NCBI RefSeq assembly: GCF_003466125.1
Contig: NZ_QSOC01000005.1
Coordinates: forward strand, 202,126-266,125
Direction of reading: 5' to 3'
DNA length: 64,000 bases
Origin: Collinsella sp. TM10-22
Lineage (GTDB): Bacteria > Actinomycetota > Coriobacteriia > Coriobacteriales > Coriobacteriaceae
Shown: piece after piece, positions 34,716 to 43,571 of the stretch
Layout: each line of letters begins with the position of its first letter
Position numbering within the stretch: the stretch's first letter is position 1
Notes under the pieces: model-generated
Database searches by the model: none
Told to the model about the DNA's origin: nothing
What the model saw: only the letters and a program-made list of their open reading frames with translations
Program-made: the position numbers and the translations under genes

Positions 34716-35791
34716 TAGAGGTCCCCTCCCTTAAATGGAAGCCCCTGCTCGGCTGCGCGCAGGATGCGCTCGTCGATCTGGGAACGCACGATGTCGCTGG
34801 TGGCGACCCAGGCGGCAAAGCTGGCGTTGTCGGGAGCGCCCAGGCCTTCCTGCAGCACCGGCGTCGCCTCGGACAGTGCAAGGACGAGCTCGTCGGTGGA
34901 GCCCACGCCCACGTTGACGCGGGCATAGACGCCATCGGGAAATTCGGTTTGGAAGTAGAGCGCCTCGGCTGCGTGCGGGCATGAGCGTGCAAGGATGCGC
35001 AGGTAGTGCTCGGCGTCCTCGTAGTCCAGCTCGCGCCAGGCAGCGCTCATCAGCGCGATGAGCGTCCACGGGTCTAAGTCACGCTCCGCGTCCTTGGGAC
35101 GACGGCGCAGCGGCGTGTTGGCGAGATAGGGGACGGAGTGGGCGGAGCGAAAGCGCTTGAGCTCCTCGACGGGGTATTCGAGCTTTGCCATGGCGAGCAT
35201 CGCGGTGTGGCGGACACCTGCGGGGTCGTTGGGCGCAAAGTCCAAGCTGCGATTCGCTGCCTCCAGTGACATGCGGTAACGGCCGCTAATGAGCGCGCGC
35301 GATGCTAAGGCGGCAAGCCAGCGCAGGTAGGGACGGCGGGTCAGGTCGCCTGCAGCCTCACGCTCGTAGGGGTCTTGCGCCGAGGCGATCTTGAGTGCCA
35401 GATCGTGCTCCACCTCGTCGCACTTGGACACCAGATACTGCACGTAGTACTCGTTGGAGTCGGCGGTGAGTGCCGTCAGCATGCGCTGGGCATCCCAGTT
35501 GGCCGGATCGAGTGCGGCCGCCTCGCGAAGCATGTTCTCGGCAGCTGCCTCTTCCTGCTCTGCCTGGGCATCGTCAGGGATAAAGGGAATGCGGTAGTCG
35601 ACGGCCTCGACCACCTTGGCAATCAGATGCACGGCGCGGTCGCGGTCGTGCACGATGAGCGGCGCGGGGTTGCGGGTGAATTGCTCCATCAGACGCTCGA
35701 CGGCGGGGCCGTCGGTGAGCGGGATATTGTCGCGGCGCAAGGCCTCAAGAACGAGGCGATGGCAATCCTCTTGAATGGGATCGAATGCCAT
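34715..35791 (-). CDS. Helical-repeat hypothetical protein B
   Basis: 358 residues; start 35791 (MAFDPIQEDCHRLV) behind AAAGGAGGCCCC. TPR-like helices (AAALDPANWDAQRMLTAL; SLEAANRSLDFAPNDPAGVRH; YEDAEHYLRILARSCPHAAEAL). Overlaps gene A by one base. No signal peptide or membrane segment. Unknown function. Confidence 0.7.
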   Translation of the reverse strand: MAFDPIQEDCHRLVLEALRRDNIPLTDGPAVERLMEQFTRNPAPLIVHDRDRAVHLIAKVVEAVDYRIPFIPDDAQAEQEEAAAENMLREAAALDPANWDAQRMLTALTADSNEYYVQYLVSKCDEVEHDLALKIASAQDPYEREAAGDLTRRPYLRWLAALASRALISGRYRMSLEAANRSLDFAPNDPAGVRHTAMLAMAKLEYPVEELKRFRSAHSVPYLANTPLRRRPKDAERDLDPWTLIALMSAAWRELDYEDAEHYLRILARSCPHAAEALYFQTEFPDGVYARVNVGVGSTDELVLALSEATPVLQEGLGAPDNASFAAWVATSDIVRSQIDERILRAAEQGLPFKGGDL

Positions 35792-36291
35792 GGGGCCTCC
35801 TTTGCTGCGGTTAGGGTTCAAATATCTCTATATAAGGTTCTAGTTTACCCGCATGTGGCACACCGGGGGTGCCGCACTTGGGCTTGCACCTTTGCACCAC
35901 GAAGACGGATGTCACACAAATGTCGGCACCTTGGACGACCGAGTGGTATCACGGTGCCGCAAACGGTCGATTTTTGGCGGCGAACGGTGCATATTTTGGA
36001 GGGGCACAGTCCTGCCCGGGATATGTAGTCAACCTTGATAAAACGTTTGCCCAGCTTGGGAGTATGGATGCCGCACAAGGGTCTTCAGGGATAGAAAAAA
36101 CGTTTCATCATTGGCGGCTTTAGGTGAATAACTGACCAACCAGAACGGTAAAATAGTGTTTGTCTGAGCGTTGAGACGTTTAGACATTGCGCATTGTCAT
36201 CGCCGGCAACGCGCAAAATGGTCCTAACGGAGCCAATCGGGTGCTCCGTTATATACGCAAGTCTAAGAGGGGCTTGTTTAGGAGGCACAGT
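35792..36291. other. Long intergenic region before the butanol-type dehydrogenase
   Basis: 500 bp with no credible gene. Seen: a TGGCACC/GGTGCC-rich stretch near 35870-35960, a hairpin TAACGGAGC / GCTCCGTTA (36222-36251) in the likely mRNA leader, and AACGGTAAAAT as a possible -10 near 36147. The dehydrogenase gene's ribosome-binding site TTAGGAGGCACAGT ends the region. Confidence 0.4.
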
Positions 36292-37506
36292 ATGGGACGT
36301 TTTACCAATCCTCGCGATCTGTACTTTGGTGAGGGCGCTCGTCACGAGGTCAAGAACCTCAAGGGCAGCAAGGCCATCATCGTGAGCGGCGGCGGCTCCA
36401 TGCGTCGCGGCGGTTTTCTGCAGGACGTCGAGGCCGACCTTAAGGAGGCCGGTTTCGAGGTCAAGCTGTTCGAGGGCGTCGAGTCCGACCCGTCCGTCGA
36501 GACGGTCATGAAGGGCGCCGAGGCCATGCGCGAGTTCGAGCCCGACTGGATTGTCGCCATTGGCGGCGGCTCGCCCATCGATGCCGCTAAGGCTATGTGG
36601 CTGTTCTACGAGTATCCCGAGGAGACCTTCGAGGAGGCCGTCGTCCCGTTCTCCTTCCCCGAGCTCCGTCAGAAGGCTCACTTCTGCGCCATCTCCTCTA
36701 CCTCCGGTACCGCTACCGAGGTCACCGCGTTCTCCGTCATCACTGACTACGCCAAGGGCATCAAGTACCCGCTGGCCGACTTCAACATCACCCCTGATGT
36801 CGCCATCGTCGACCCCGAGCTCACCTACACCATGCCTGCCAAGCTGTGCGCTCACACCGGTATGGACGCTTTGACCCATGCCGTCGAGGCCTATGTCTCC
36901 ACTGCCGGCTCCATGTACACCGACGCCAACGCCCTGCACGCCATCCGCGAGATCGTCGAGTGGCTGCCCAAGTCCTATGCTGGCGATCATGAGGCTCGCC
37001 AGCACATGCATGACGCTCAGTGCATCGCCGGCATCGCCTTCTCCTCGGGTCTGCTGGGCATCGTCCACTCCATGGCTCACAAGACCGGTGCCGCCTTCTC
37101 CGGCGATCATATCATCCACGGTTGCGCCAACGCCATGTACCTGGGCAAGGTTATCCAGTTCAACGCCAAGGATGCTCGCGCCAAGAGCCGCTACGCTTTC
37201 ATCGCCAAGGAGATCCTGCATCTCGCCGGCGAGACCGAGGACGAGCTGGTCGAGGCTCTGGTTCAGGAGATCCGCGACCTCAACGACAAGCTCGATATCC
37301 CGCAGGGCATCAAGAACTACGGTGCCAAGGGCGTGAAGGCCGACGAGTCCATCATCGATTACGATGAGTTCGAGGCCAAGAAGCACGACGTTGCCGCCAA
37401 CGCCATCCTCGACGCCTGCACGGGCTCCAACCCGCGCCAGCCGTCCCAGGAGGAGATGGAGCAGCTGCTCGAGTGCGTCTACACCGACACCCCGGTTACG
37501 TTCTAA
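36292..37506 (+). CDS. Iron-containing alcohol dehydrogenase, butanol type
   Basis: 404 residues from ATG 36292. Group III metal-dependent dehydrogenase reducing aldehydes with NAD(P)H. N-terminal Rossmann-like part with AIGGGSPIDAAKAMW, ISSTSGTATEVTAFSVI, and the metal-binding C-terminal part with HTGMDALTHAVEAY, GIVHSMAHKTGAAF and GDHIIHGCANAMYL. It could serve fermentation by removing reducing power. Followed by a terminator and then two glycerol-dehydrogenase relatives. Confidence 0.92.
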   Translation: MGRFTNPRDLYFGEGARHEVKNLKGSKAIIVSGGGSMRRGGFLQDVEADLKEAGFEVKLFEGVESDPSVETVMKGAEAMREFEPDWIVAIGGGSPIDAAKAMWLFYEYPEETFEEAVVPFSFPELRQKAHFCAISSTSGTATEVTAFSVITDYAKGIKYPLADFNITPDVAIVDPELTYTMPAKLCAHTGMDALTHAVEAYVSTAGSMYTDANALHAIREIVEWLPKSYAGDHEARQHMHDAQCIAGIAFSSGLLGIVHSMAHKTGAAFSGDHIIHGCANAMYLGKVIQFNAKDARAKSRYAFIAKEILHLAGETEDELVEALVQEIRDLNDKLDIPQGIKNYGAKGVKADESIIDYDEFEAKKHDVAANAILDACTGSNPRQPSQEEMEQLLECVYTDTPVTF

Positions 37507-37527
37507 TCAGTTCGCCTTGTTCTGATG

Positions 37528-37565
37528 AGGGGCTCCGCACACAGCTGTACGGAGCCCTTTTTCTT
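37528..37565 (+). terminator. Terminator
   Basis: GGGGCTCCG / CGGAGCCC stem followed by TTTTTC. Confidence 0.88.
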
Positions 37566-37582
37566 TAGAGATTGGGATTAAC

Positions 37583-38683
37583 ATGGCTGCAATTTTCAAT
37601 AGCCCCAGCAAGTATATCCAGGGTCCCGATGAGCTTGCAAAGCTCGGCTCCTACGTTGAGCCGCTCGGCGGCAAGGCCCTCGTCATCGTGACGCCTTCGG
37701 GCAAGAAACGTGTCGGCGCCAAGATTGAGGGCGGTTTTACCGAGGCTAAGGCCGAGCTGCTGTTTGAGGACTTTAACGGCGAGTGCTCCAAGGGCGAGGT
37801 CGATCGCCTGGTTGCGCTCGCTCGCGACAACGGTTGTGACATCATCGTCGGCGTCGGTGGCGGCAAGATCCTCGACACCGCGAAGGCCGTCGCCTATTAC
37901 CTGGAGTCCCCGGTTATCATTTGCCCCACCATCGCCTCGACCGATGCACCGTGCTCGGCACTTTCAGTGCTCTACACCGACGACGGCCAGTTCGATAAAT
38001 ATCTCTTCCTTAAGGCAAACCCCAACATTGTCCTTATGGATACGACGGTTATCGCGGCGAGCCCGGTGCGCCTGACGGTTTCCGGTATGGGCGATGCGCT
38101 CGCAACCTATTTCGAGGCCCAGGCAACGCACGATGCCGACGGCGGCACCTGCGCCGGCGGCAAGGGCGGAATGGCCGGCCTGGCGCTCGCCAAGCTCTGC
38201 TACGAGACGCTTATGGCCGATGGCGTCAAGGCCAAGGTTGCGCTGGAGAAGGGTGCGCTCACGCCTGCCGTCGAGCACATCATCGAGGCAAACACGCTGC
38301 TTTCGGGCATTGGCTTTGAGAGCTCGGGCCTTGCTGCTGCCCATGCCATCCACAATGGTCTGACGATGCTGCCCGAGTGCCACGGCATGTATCACGGCGA
38401 GAAGGTCGCCTTCGGCACCATCGTTCAGCTGGTACTCGAGGATGCCCCGACCGAGAAGCTCGAGGAAGTCTTGGGCTTCTGCATTGAGCTGGGCCTGCCG
38501 GTCACGATGAAGGAACTTGGCGTTGCCGAGCTTACGCGCGAGCAGGCCATGATTGTTGCCGAGGCCGCCTGCGCGCCCGATGACACCATGTGCAACATGC
38601 CGTTTGAGGTGACGCCCGAGATGGTCGCAAACGCCATCCTGGGTGCCGACGCGCTGGGCCACTACTACCTTATGGATGAGTAA
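37583..38683 (+). CDS. gldA: Glycerol dehydrogenase
   Basis: 366 residues. NAD-dependent oxidation of glycerol to dihydroxyacetone, zinc type. Seen: NAD loop VGVGGGKILDTAKAV, TIASTDAPCSALSVLY, and metal ligands Asp in GMGDALATYFEA and His in LAAAHAIHNGL and MYHGEKVAFG. Full length and intact. Confidence 0.94.
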   Translation: MAAIFNSPSKYIQGPDELAKLGSYVEPLGGKALVIVTPSGKKRVGAKIEGGFTEAKAELLFEDFNGECSKGEVDRLVALARDNGCDIIVGVGGGKILDTAKAVAYYLESPVIICPTIASTDAPCSALSVLYTDDGQFDKYLFLKANPNIVLMDTTVIAASPVRLTVSGMGDALATYFEAQATHDADGGTCAGGKGGMAGLALAKLCYETLMADGVKAKVALEKGALTPAVEHIIEANTLLSGIGFESSGLAAAHAIHNGLTMLPECHGMYHGEKVAFGTIVQLVLEDAPTEKLEEVLGFCIELGLPVTMKELGVAELTREQAMIVAEAACAPDDTMCNMPFEVTPEMVANAILGADALGHYYLMDE

Positions 38684-38695
38684 ATCAAGCTAAGG

Positions 38696-38733
38696 AAGGG
38701 GCAAAGTCAGCAGATGGCTTTGCCCCTTTTTGC
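38696..38733 (+). terminator. gldA terminator
   Basis: AAGGGGCAAAG / CTTTGCCCC stem followed by TTTTTGC. A second dyad GGTGCAAAG / CTTTGCACC lies just after (38736-38765). Confidence 0.85.
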
Positions 38734-38796
38734 TATGGTGCAAAGGGGGCAGGTTACTTTGCACCAATCGCTGTTTGATGAAGGGCGGATTCTCGT

Positions 38797-39864
38797 ATGG
38801 CGCTTCCCATGGTTTATGGCGGTCCCGGCCGGTATGTTCAAGGGCCGGGCGAACTTTCGCGTCAGGGCAGGTATTTGTCATGGTTGGGTTGCGCTGCCTA
38901 TGTCTTGTTTGACCAGGGCACCGAGGATCGGCTGTGCAGGCAGATTGTCGATGGATTTCTGGACGACGATCTGAGTGAGCCGTTCTTTAAGATTTATGAC
39001 GGTCCGTGTACGGAAGAGGCCGTTGTAAAAATGGCTAAGGAAGCCCAGGCTGAGTATTGCGACATGGTGGTGGGTATTGGCGGCGGCAAGATGCTCGATA
39101 TCGCCAAAGCAGTAGCGTTTTATGCCGAGCTGCCGTTGTGCGTATGCCCCACGGCGGCCTCGATGGATGGTCCGTGCAGCGCGATTTCGGTGCTGTACCA
39201 CGAGGATGGGTCGTTCGACCGTTACCTGATGCTCGAGAAGAATCCAGACCTGGTCGTGGTCGATACCAACGTGGTCGCAGCGGCCCCACTGCGTATGACG
39301 GTTGCTGGTATGGGCGATGCGATGGCAACGTACTTCGAAGCGCGTTCGTGCGCCGCGGCGCACGGCGCCAACGAGCACGGTGGCGCGCCGGGGCACTTGG
39401 CCCTGGTCGCGGCACGTACCTGCTACGACACGCTCATGGAGTGCGGTGTCGCTGCCAAGCGCGATCTCAAAAAGGGCCGTACATCGCCGGCGGTTGAGCG
39501 TCTGATCGAGTGCAATATTCTGCTCTCGGGCGTCGGTTTTGAGAGCGGTGGCTTGGCGTTGGCGCATGCCATCGCCAACGGTCTGACGGTCCTGCCCGAG
39601 TGCAAGGCCATGCATGGCGAAGCCGTGGCATTTGGCCTGGTGGTACAGCTGCGCCTGGAGCGTGCGCCCGAGCTTGATCAGGTGCTCGAGTTTTGCCAGC
39701 GCGTCGGTCTGCCGACGACGCTCGAGGAGCTGGGTCTTGGCGAGATTTCCGATGCCGATCTGCAAAGTGTTGCAAATGCGGTCTTTAGAAACGAGCGCAA
39801 CATGGCCAACGAGCAGGCCAAGGTGACCAAACAAAAGCTCGTGCAGCTCATGCGCGAGGCATAG
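38797..39864 (+). CDS. Second glycerol-dehydrogenase family protein
   Basis: 355 residues; ATG 38797 with GAAGGGCGGATTCTC upstream. Clear paralogue of the preceding gldA product: GIGGGKMLDIAKAV, TAASMDGPCSAISVLY, Asp in GMGDAMATYFEA, His in LALAHAIANGL and AMHGEAVAFG. The N-terminal Rossmann part is more divergent (YGGPGRYVQGPGEL..), and the glycerol gene's AHAIHNG has become AHAIANG, so substrate use may differ (for example hydroxyacetone or another diol). Confidence 0.88.
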   Translation: MALPMVYGGPGRYVQGPGELSRQGRYLSWLGCAAYVLFDQGTEDRLCRQIVDGFLDDDLSEPFFKIYDGPCTEEAVVKMAKEAQAEYCDMVVGIGGGKMLDIAKAVAFYAELPLCVCPTAASMDGPCSAISVLYHEDGSFDRYLMLEKNPDLVVVDTNVVAAAPLRMTVAGMGDAMATYFEARSCAAAHGANEHGGAPGHLALVAARTCYDTLMECGVAAKRDLKKGRTSPAVERLIECNILLSGVGFESGGLALAHAIANGLTVLPECKAMHGEAVAFGLVVQLRLERAPELDQVLEFCQRVGLPTTLEELGLGEISDADLQSVANAVFRNERNMANEQAKVTKQKLVQLMREA

Positions 39865-40015
39865 TTTGGCGCTTGATTGACCTTGTGCAATCGAGGCGGC
39901 GATAGGCCATGGGCTATTTGCCGCAAAGATGCGCCGCGTGAAATTTGCCCGAGGCGTGGACCGATAGCGTATTATTATCTCTTGCTTGTTTGCACTGCTC
40001 AGGGAGGGGCCGCGC

Positions 40016-41269
40016 ATGGCGCAGGAACACGATCTGTTTGATGACATTATCGAGATCAGCAAGGGTTTCGACTTTCTTAAAAACCCGCTTGGCGGTGTGG
40101 CCGATGCACTCGATCCGTCGGCGCCGCAGTGGAATCCTGCCGACTACAAGGAACGTCCGCGCGGCAACACCATTCCGTGCTTGACCTGCAAAAACGAAAA
40201 GAGCGGCTGCACCGCGTGCATGGATGTGTGCCCGGTGGACGCCATCGAGGTCGAGGAAGACGCCATCGAGATTCTCGACTCCTGCCGCAAGTGCGGCCTG
40301 TGCGCCGCCGCCTGCCCGACCGAGGCGATTATCTCGCCGCGCCTGGCGCCCAAAAACCTGTATGACGACATTGTCTCGGCGGCCACGAGCCACGAGACCG
40401 CCTACGTTACCTGCACGCGTGCCCTTAAGCGCATGCCGCGCGAGAATGAGGTCGTCGTTGCCTGCGTGGGCGATATTACGGCCGAGACTTGGTTCTCGGT
40501 ACTGGCTGACTATCCCAACGTGAGCGTGTATCTGCCGCTGGGCGTGTGCGATAAATGCCGCAACACCGGTGGCGAGGACATGCTGGGCGAGGCGATTGCG
40601 AAGGCCGAGGAATGGGCCGGTACGGGTATGGGCCTAGAGGTCGACCCCAAGAGCCTCAAGTGCCATAAGCGTCGCGAGTACGAGCGCAAGGAATACATGG
40701 AAAAGATTGCCCGTACCACGGGCCTGACCGTGACCAAACTCAATCCGGCGACGGCGGCACTGGCTTCGGTGACGCAGAAGCTCAAAGCCCATCGCCATCA
40801 GATCACCCAGCTGGAGCGCACACTCAACACCATGTGCGGTACCACGACGACCAAGCGTCGCCGTTCGCTCACGCATGGGCGCCAACTGGTGCTCTCGACG
40901 TTGCAAAACCACCCCGAGCTTGCCCAGAACATGCAGGTGAGCACGCCGGAGTGCGATTTTGACAAGTGCACGTCGTGCGGCGAGTGCGTTAACGCGTGCC
41001 CCACGTCCGCCTGCGATTTGGTGGGAAGCGGTCGCTTTGCACTGGAGTCCACGTATTGTTTGGGTTGTGGCGCCTGTGTCAAGGTTTGTCCCGAACATGC
41101 GCTCAAGCTGGTCGAGCACGATGCGTCCAACTTGGTTGTCGTCGACCCCGAAGCCGAGGAAAAGGCCGCTCAGAAGGCTAAGGCCCACGAGGAGGCCGAG
41201 AAGGTCAAGGCCGAGGCAAAGGCCAAGCTCGATAAGATGCTCGATCAGGTGGAAAAGCTCGCAGACTAG
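40016..41269 (+). CDS. 4Fe-4S polyferredoxin-like protein
   Basis: 417 residues; ATG 40016 behind CAGGGAGGGGCCGCGC. Two N-terminal clusters (CKNEKSGCTACMDVCP; CRKCGLCAAACP), a central region with CDKCRN and a coiled, basic segment (about 230-300), and two C-terminal clusters (CDFDKCTSCGECVNACP; CLGCGACVKVCP). The end is a long Lys/Glu/Ala helix. It probably moves electrons between cytosolic redox partners; which ones is not shown. Beside three dehydrogenases. Confidence 0.85.
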   Translation: MAQEHDLFDDIIEISKGFDFLKNPLGGVADALDPSAPQWNPADYKERPRGNTIPCLTCKNEKSGCTACMDVCPVDAIEVEEDAIEILDSCRKCGLCAAACPTEAIISPRLAPKNLYDDIVSAATSHETAYVTCTRALKRMPRENEVVVACVGDITAETWFSVLADYPNVSVYLPLGVCDKCRNTGGEDMLGEAIAKAEEWAGTGMGLEVDPKSLKCHKRREYERKEYMEKIARTTGLTVTKLNPATAALASVTQKLKAHRHQITQLERTLNTMCGTTTTKRRRSLTHGRQLVLSTLQNHPELAQNMQVSTPECDFDKCTSCGECVNACPTSACDLVGSGRFALESTYCLGCGACVKVCPEHALKLVEHDASNLVVVDPEAEEKAAQKAKAHEEAEKVKAEAKAKLDKMLDQVEKLAD

Positions 41270-41383
41270 TCAGCGACCCCTATCTCTGCTTCATTTGCGC
41301 CGCCGTGGCGTCCGGGTTCGCCTGGATGCTGCGGCGGCGCTATACTTATGCAGTTTGAAGTACCTGTATCAAAAGGAGCTGTC

Positions 41384-42460
41384 GTGTCCCTTTCCATCGG
41401 TATCGTGGGCCTGCCCAACGTGGGCAAGTCGACGCTGTTCACCGCGCTTACCAAAAAGACCGGCCTTGCCGCCAACTACCCGTTTGCCACGATCGACCCC
41501 AACGTGGGTATCGTCGATGTGCCCGATAGCCGCCTGCAAAAGCTCGCCGACATTGTCAACCCGGGTCGCATTGTGCCGGCTACGGTCGAGTTCGTCGACA
41601 TCGCAGGTCTGGTGAAGGGCGCTAACGAGGGCGAGGGTCTGGGCAACCAGTTCTTGGCAAACATCCGCGAGACCGACGCCATCTGCGAGGTCGTGCGCTA
41701 CTTTAAGGACCCCAACGTCATGCGTGAGGTGGGCCGCACCGGCGAGTTCGTCGATCCCGCCGGCGATGCCGACACCATCATGACCGAGCTCATCCTGGCC
41801 GACATGGGCACGCTCGAGAAGCAGTTGCCCAAGCTCGAGAAGGAGGCCAAGCGCGACAAGGAGCTCATGCCCAAGTTTGAGGTCGCCAAGCGCCTGCTCG
41901 CCTGGCTCAACGAGGGTAAGCGCGCTGCGTCTATGGAGATGACCGACGAGGAGCGCGCCGCTGCCAAGGGCCTGTTCCTGCTCACCATGAAGCCCATCCT
42001 GTATGTGGCCAACGTGGACGAGGATATGCTCAACGACGACCTGGCGCCCATCGATGGTGTCAAGCCACTGCCCATCTGCGCCAAGATCGAGGCTGAGCTT
42101 TCCGAGCTCGATCCCGAGGATGCGGCCGACTACCTGGAGAGCTTGGGCCTGGAGCAGCCCGGTCTGGACGTGCTCGCGCAGGCCGCCTACAAGCTGCTTG
42201 GCCTGCAGTCGTTCTTTACGGCTGGCGAGATGGAGGTCAAGGCCTGGACGGTGCGTCAGGGCGCGACCGCCCCGCAGGCCGCCGGTGTCATCCACACCGA
42301 CTTTGAGCGCGGCTTTATTAAGGCCGAGGTCATTGGCTACGACGACTACATCGAGCTCGGTGGCGAGCAGGGCGCCAAGGCTGCCGGCAAGCTGCGTATT
42401 GAGGGCAAGGACTATGTCATGGCCGATGGCGACGTCGTGCACTTCCGCTTTAACGTGTAA
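41384..42460 (+). CDS. ychF: Ribosome-binding ATPase YchF
   Basis: 358 residues from GTG 41384 (AAAAGGAGCTGTC upstream). OLA1/YchF subfamily: G1 [19 protein letters not shown]3 [24 protein letters not shown] in place of NKxD (hence ATP preference), and the C-terminal TGS domain ending [16 protein letters not shown]. Universal stress/translation-related ATPase. The next gene starts 11 bp later. Confidence 0.96.
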   Translation: MSLSIGIVGLPNVGKSTLFTALTKKTGLAANYPFATIDPNVGIVDVPDSRLQKLADIVNPGRIVPATVEFVDIAGLVKGANEGEGLGNQFLANIRETDAICEVVRYFKDPNVMREVGRTGEFVDPAGDADTIMTELILADMGTLEKQLPKLEKEAKRDKELMPKFEVAKRLLAWLNEGKRAASMEMTDEERAAAKGLFLLTMKPILYVANVDEDMLNDDLAPIDGVKPLPICAKIEAELSELDPEDAADYLESLGLEQPGLDVLAQAAYKLLGLQSFFTAGEMEVKAWTVRQGATAPQAAGVIHTDFERGFIKAEVIGYDDYIELGGEQGAKAAGKLRIEGKDYVMADGDVVHFRFNV

Positions 42461-42471
42461 GGACGACGCAT

Positions 42472-42855
42472 ATGTTTAAGTATGGCAAAAAAGCTGGCTA
42501 CATGGGTATTGCTCTGCTCGTACTTGCGGTGATTCCGCTGGTGGTCGCAGCGTGTGTTATCCCCAACATTGGTCCCGAGGTGGCAACGAAGTTTAACGCA
42601 GCCGGCGAGGTGACGCGCTGGGGCAAGAGCTACGAGTTGCTGGCACTGCCGGTGCTCAACCTACTGCTGAGCGTGGCGACGTACTTTACGGCAGGACGCC
42701 AGGCTAAAAACAATGATGACTCCGCCGCCATGGCGCGCATCGTGTGCGAGCGCTACCTGCGAAACGGCTGCATCACGGGTGTGTTTCTCAACGTAATCAA
42801 CGTCTACTTTATGTACTCGGCGATTACCGGAACGGGCTTTGGCTTTGGTTTCTAA
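42472..42855 (+). CDS. DUF1648 membrane protein
   Basis: 127 residues with about three membrane helices (GIALLVLAVIPLVVAACVI; LLALPVLNLLLSVATYF; near 100-120). The motif ATKFNAAGEVTRWGKSYE between the first two is the DUF1648 signature, as in the N-terminal half of SdpI immunity proteins. Here it stands alone, without the SdpI C-terminal domain. Probably co-transcribed with ychF. Confidence 0.78.
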   Translation: MFKYGKKAGYMGIALLVLAVIPLVVAACVIPNIGPEVATKFNAAGEVTRWGKSYELLALPVLNLLLSVATYFTAGRQAKNNDDSAAMARIVCERYLRNGCITGVFLNVINVYFMYSAITGTGFGFGF

Positions 42856-42864
42856 CTTGTTCTT

Positions 42865-43254
42865 CTAGGCAACGAGCCTGCACGCATATTCAATGGCTGC
42901 TGCGAGGCCGCCGCTCGATCGTGGTTTAAAGACCATATCGGCGGCGGCCTCGTTTTCGTATCCGGCGCCGCGAAGGGTGAGCGCGGTACCGGCTTCTAGG
43001 AGAAGGGGCAGACCGCGTTGGCTGGTTGTGATTACGGCAGCCTGATTGAGCGAGCAGCTGTGCGCTTGGCATTGGATGGCAAGTTCGCCTTGCGCCGGGC
43101 AAGGGACCAGAACGGCGGCGACGCGACTTGATAGCAATGCAAATGCTGTGCGCTCATCGGGCGAAAGACATTCTGCTTCAACGACGACGAGCTTGGGCGG
43201 TGCGCTGTTTGTGCGAAGCGTGGCTCGGTACGTGCGGACCGAAGAACCCGACAT
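42865..43254 (-). CDS. Hypothetical protein, divergent from an XRE regulator
   Basis: 129 residues; ATG 43254 behind CACAGGAGTTTTCT. Contains ALLSSRVAAVLVPCPAQGELAI and a Cys-containing centre (CQAHSCSLNQAAVITTS). No membrane segment. Not recognised. The shared palindrome at 43279 suggests regulation by the neighbouring XRE protein. Confidence 0.65.
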   Translation of the reverse strand: MSGSSVRTYRATLRTNSAPPKLVVVEAECLSPDERTAFALLSSRVAAVLVPCPAQGELAIQCQAHSCSLNQAAVITTSQRGLPLLLEAGTALTLRGAGYENEAAADMVFKPRSSGGLAAAIEYACRLVA

Positions 43255-43278
43255 AGAAAACTCCTGTGTATTCGGCAA

Positions 43279-43300
43279 AACGTAAACTATAGTTTACGTT
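43279..43300. promoter_or_regulatory. 22-bp perfect palindromic operator
   Basis: AACGTAAACTATAGTTTACGTT is fully self-complementary. It lies between two divergent starts (25 bp from 43254 and 30 bp from 43331), where it would cover both promoters. The likely binder is the XRE protein. Confidence 0.75.
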
Positions 43301-43330
43301 TATGTTCGGCTCCATTTCAAACTCGTCTGC

Positions 43331-43549
43331 ATGGACGAACGTGCTAAACAGATTCTTGGCAGGCGGGTCGAAGAGACGCGCAGGGACCTTGGTATCTCCA
43401 AGGTCGATTTTTGTGTGGCAGCAGGAATCAGCCGCCCCTATCTCGACAGAATCGAAGATGGAACGGCAAATTTCACGCTCAAGGTTCTATTTAAGATCGC
43501 GCCCGCCCTTGGCATGACGGTGTCAGAGCTTCTCGAGGGTATCGAATAG
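43331..43549 (+). CDS. XRE-family HTH regulator
   Basis: 72 residues, a single Cro/C1-type HTH (RRVEETRRDLGISKVDFCVAAGISRPYLDRIEDGTANFTL). No effector domain, so it probably acts as a dimer on the palindrome 30 bp upstream, repressing itself and the divergent gene. Confidence 0.88.
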   Translation: MDERAKQILGRRVEETRRDLGISKVDFCVAAGISRPYLDRIEDGTANFTLKVLFKIAPALGMTVSELLEGIE

Positions 43550-43571
43550 GGGATACCCGTCGACAACTGAA

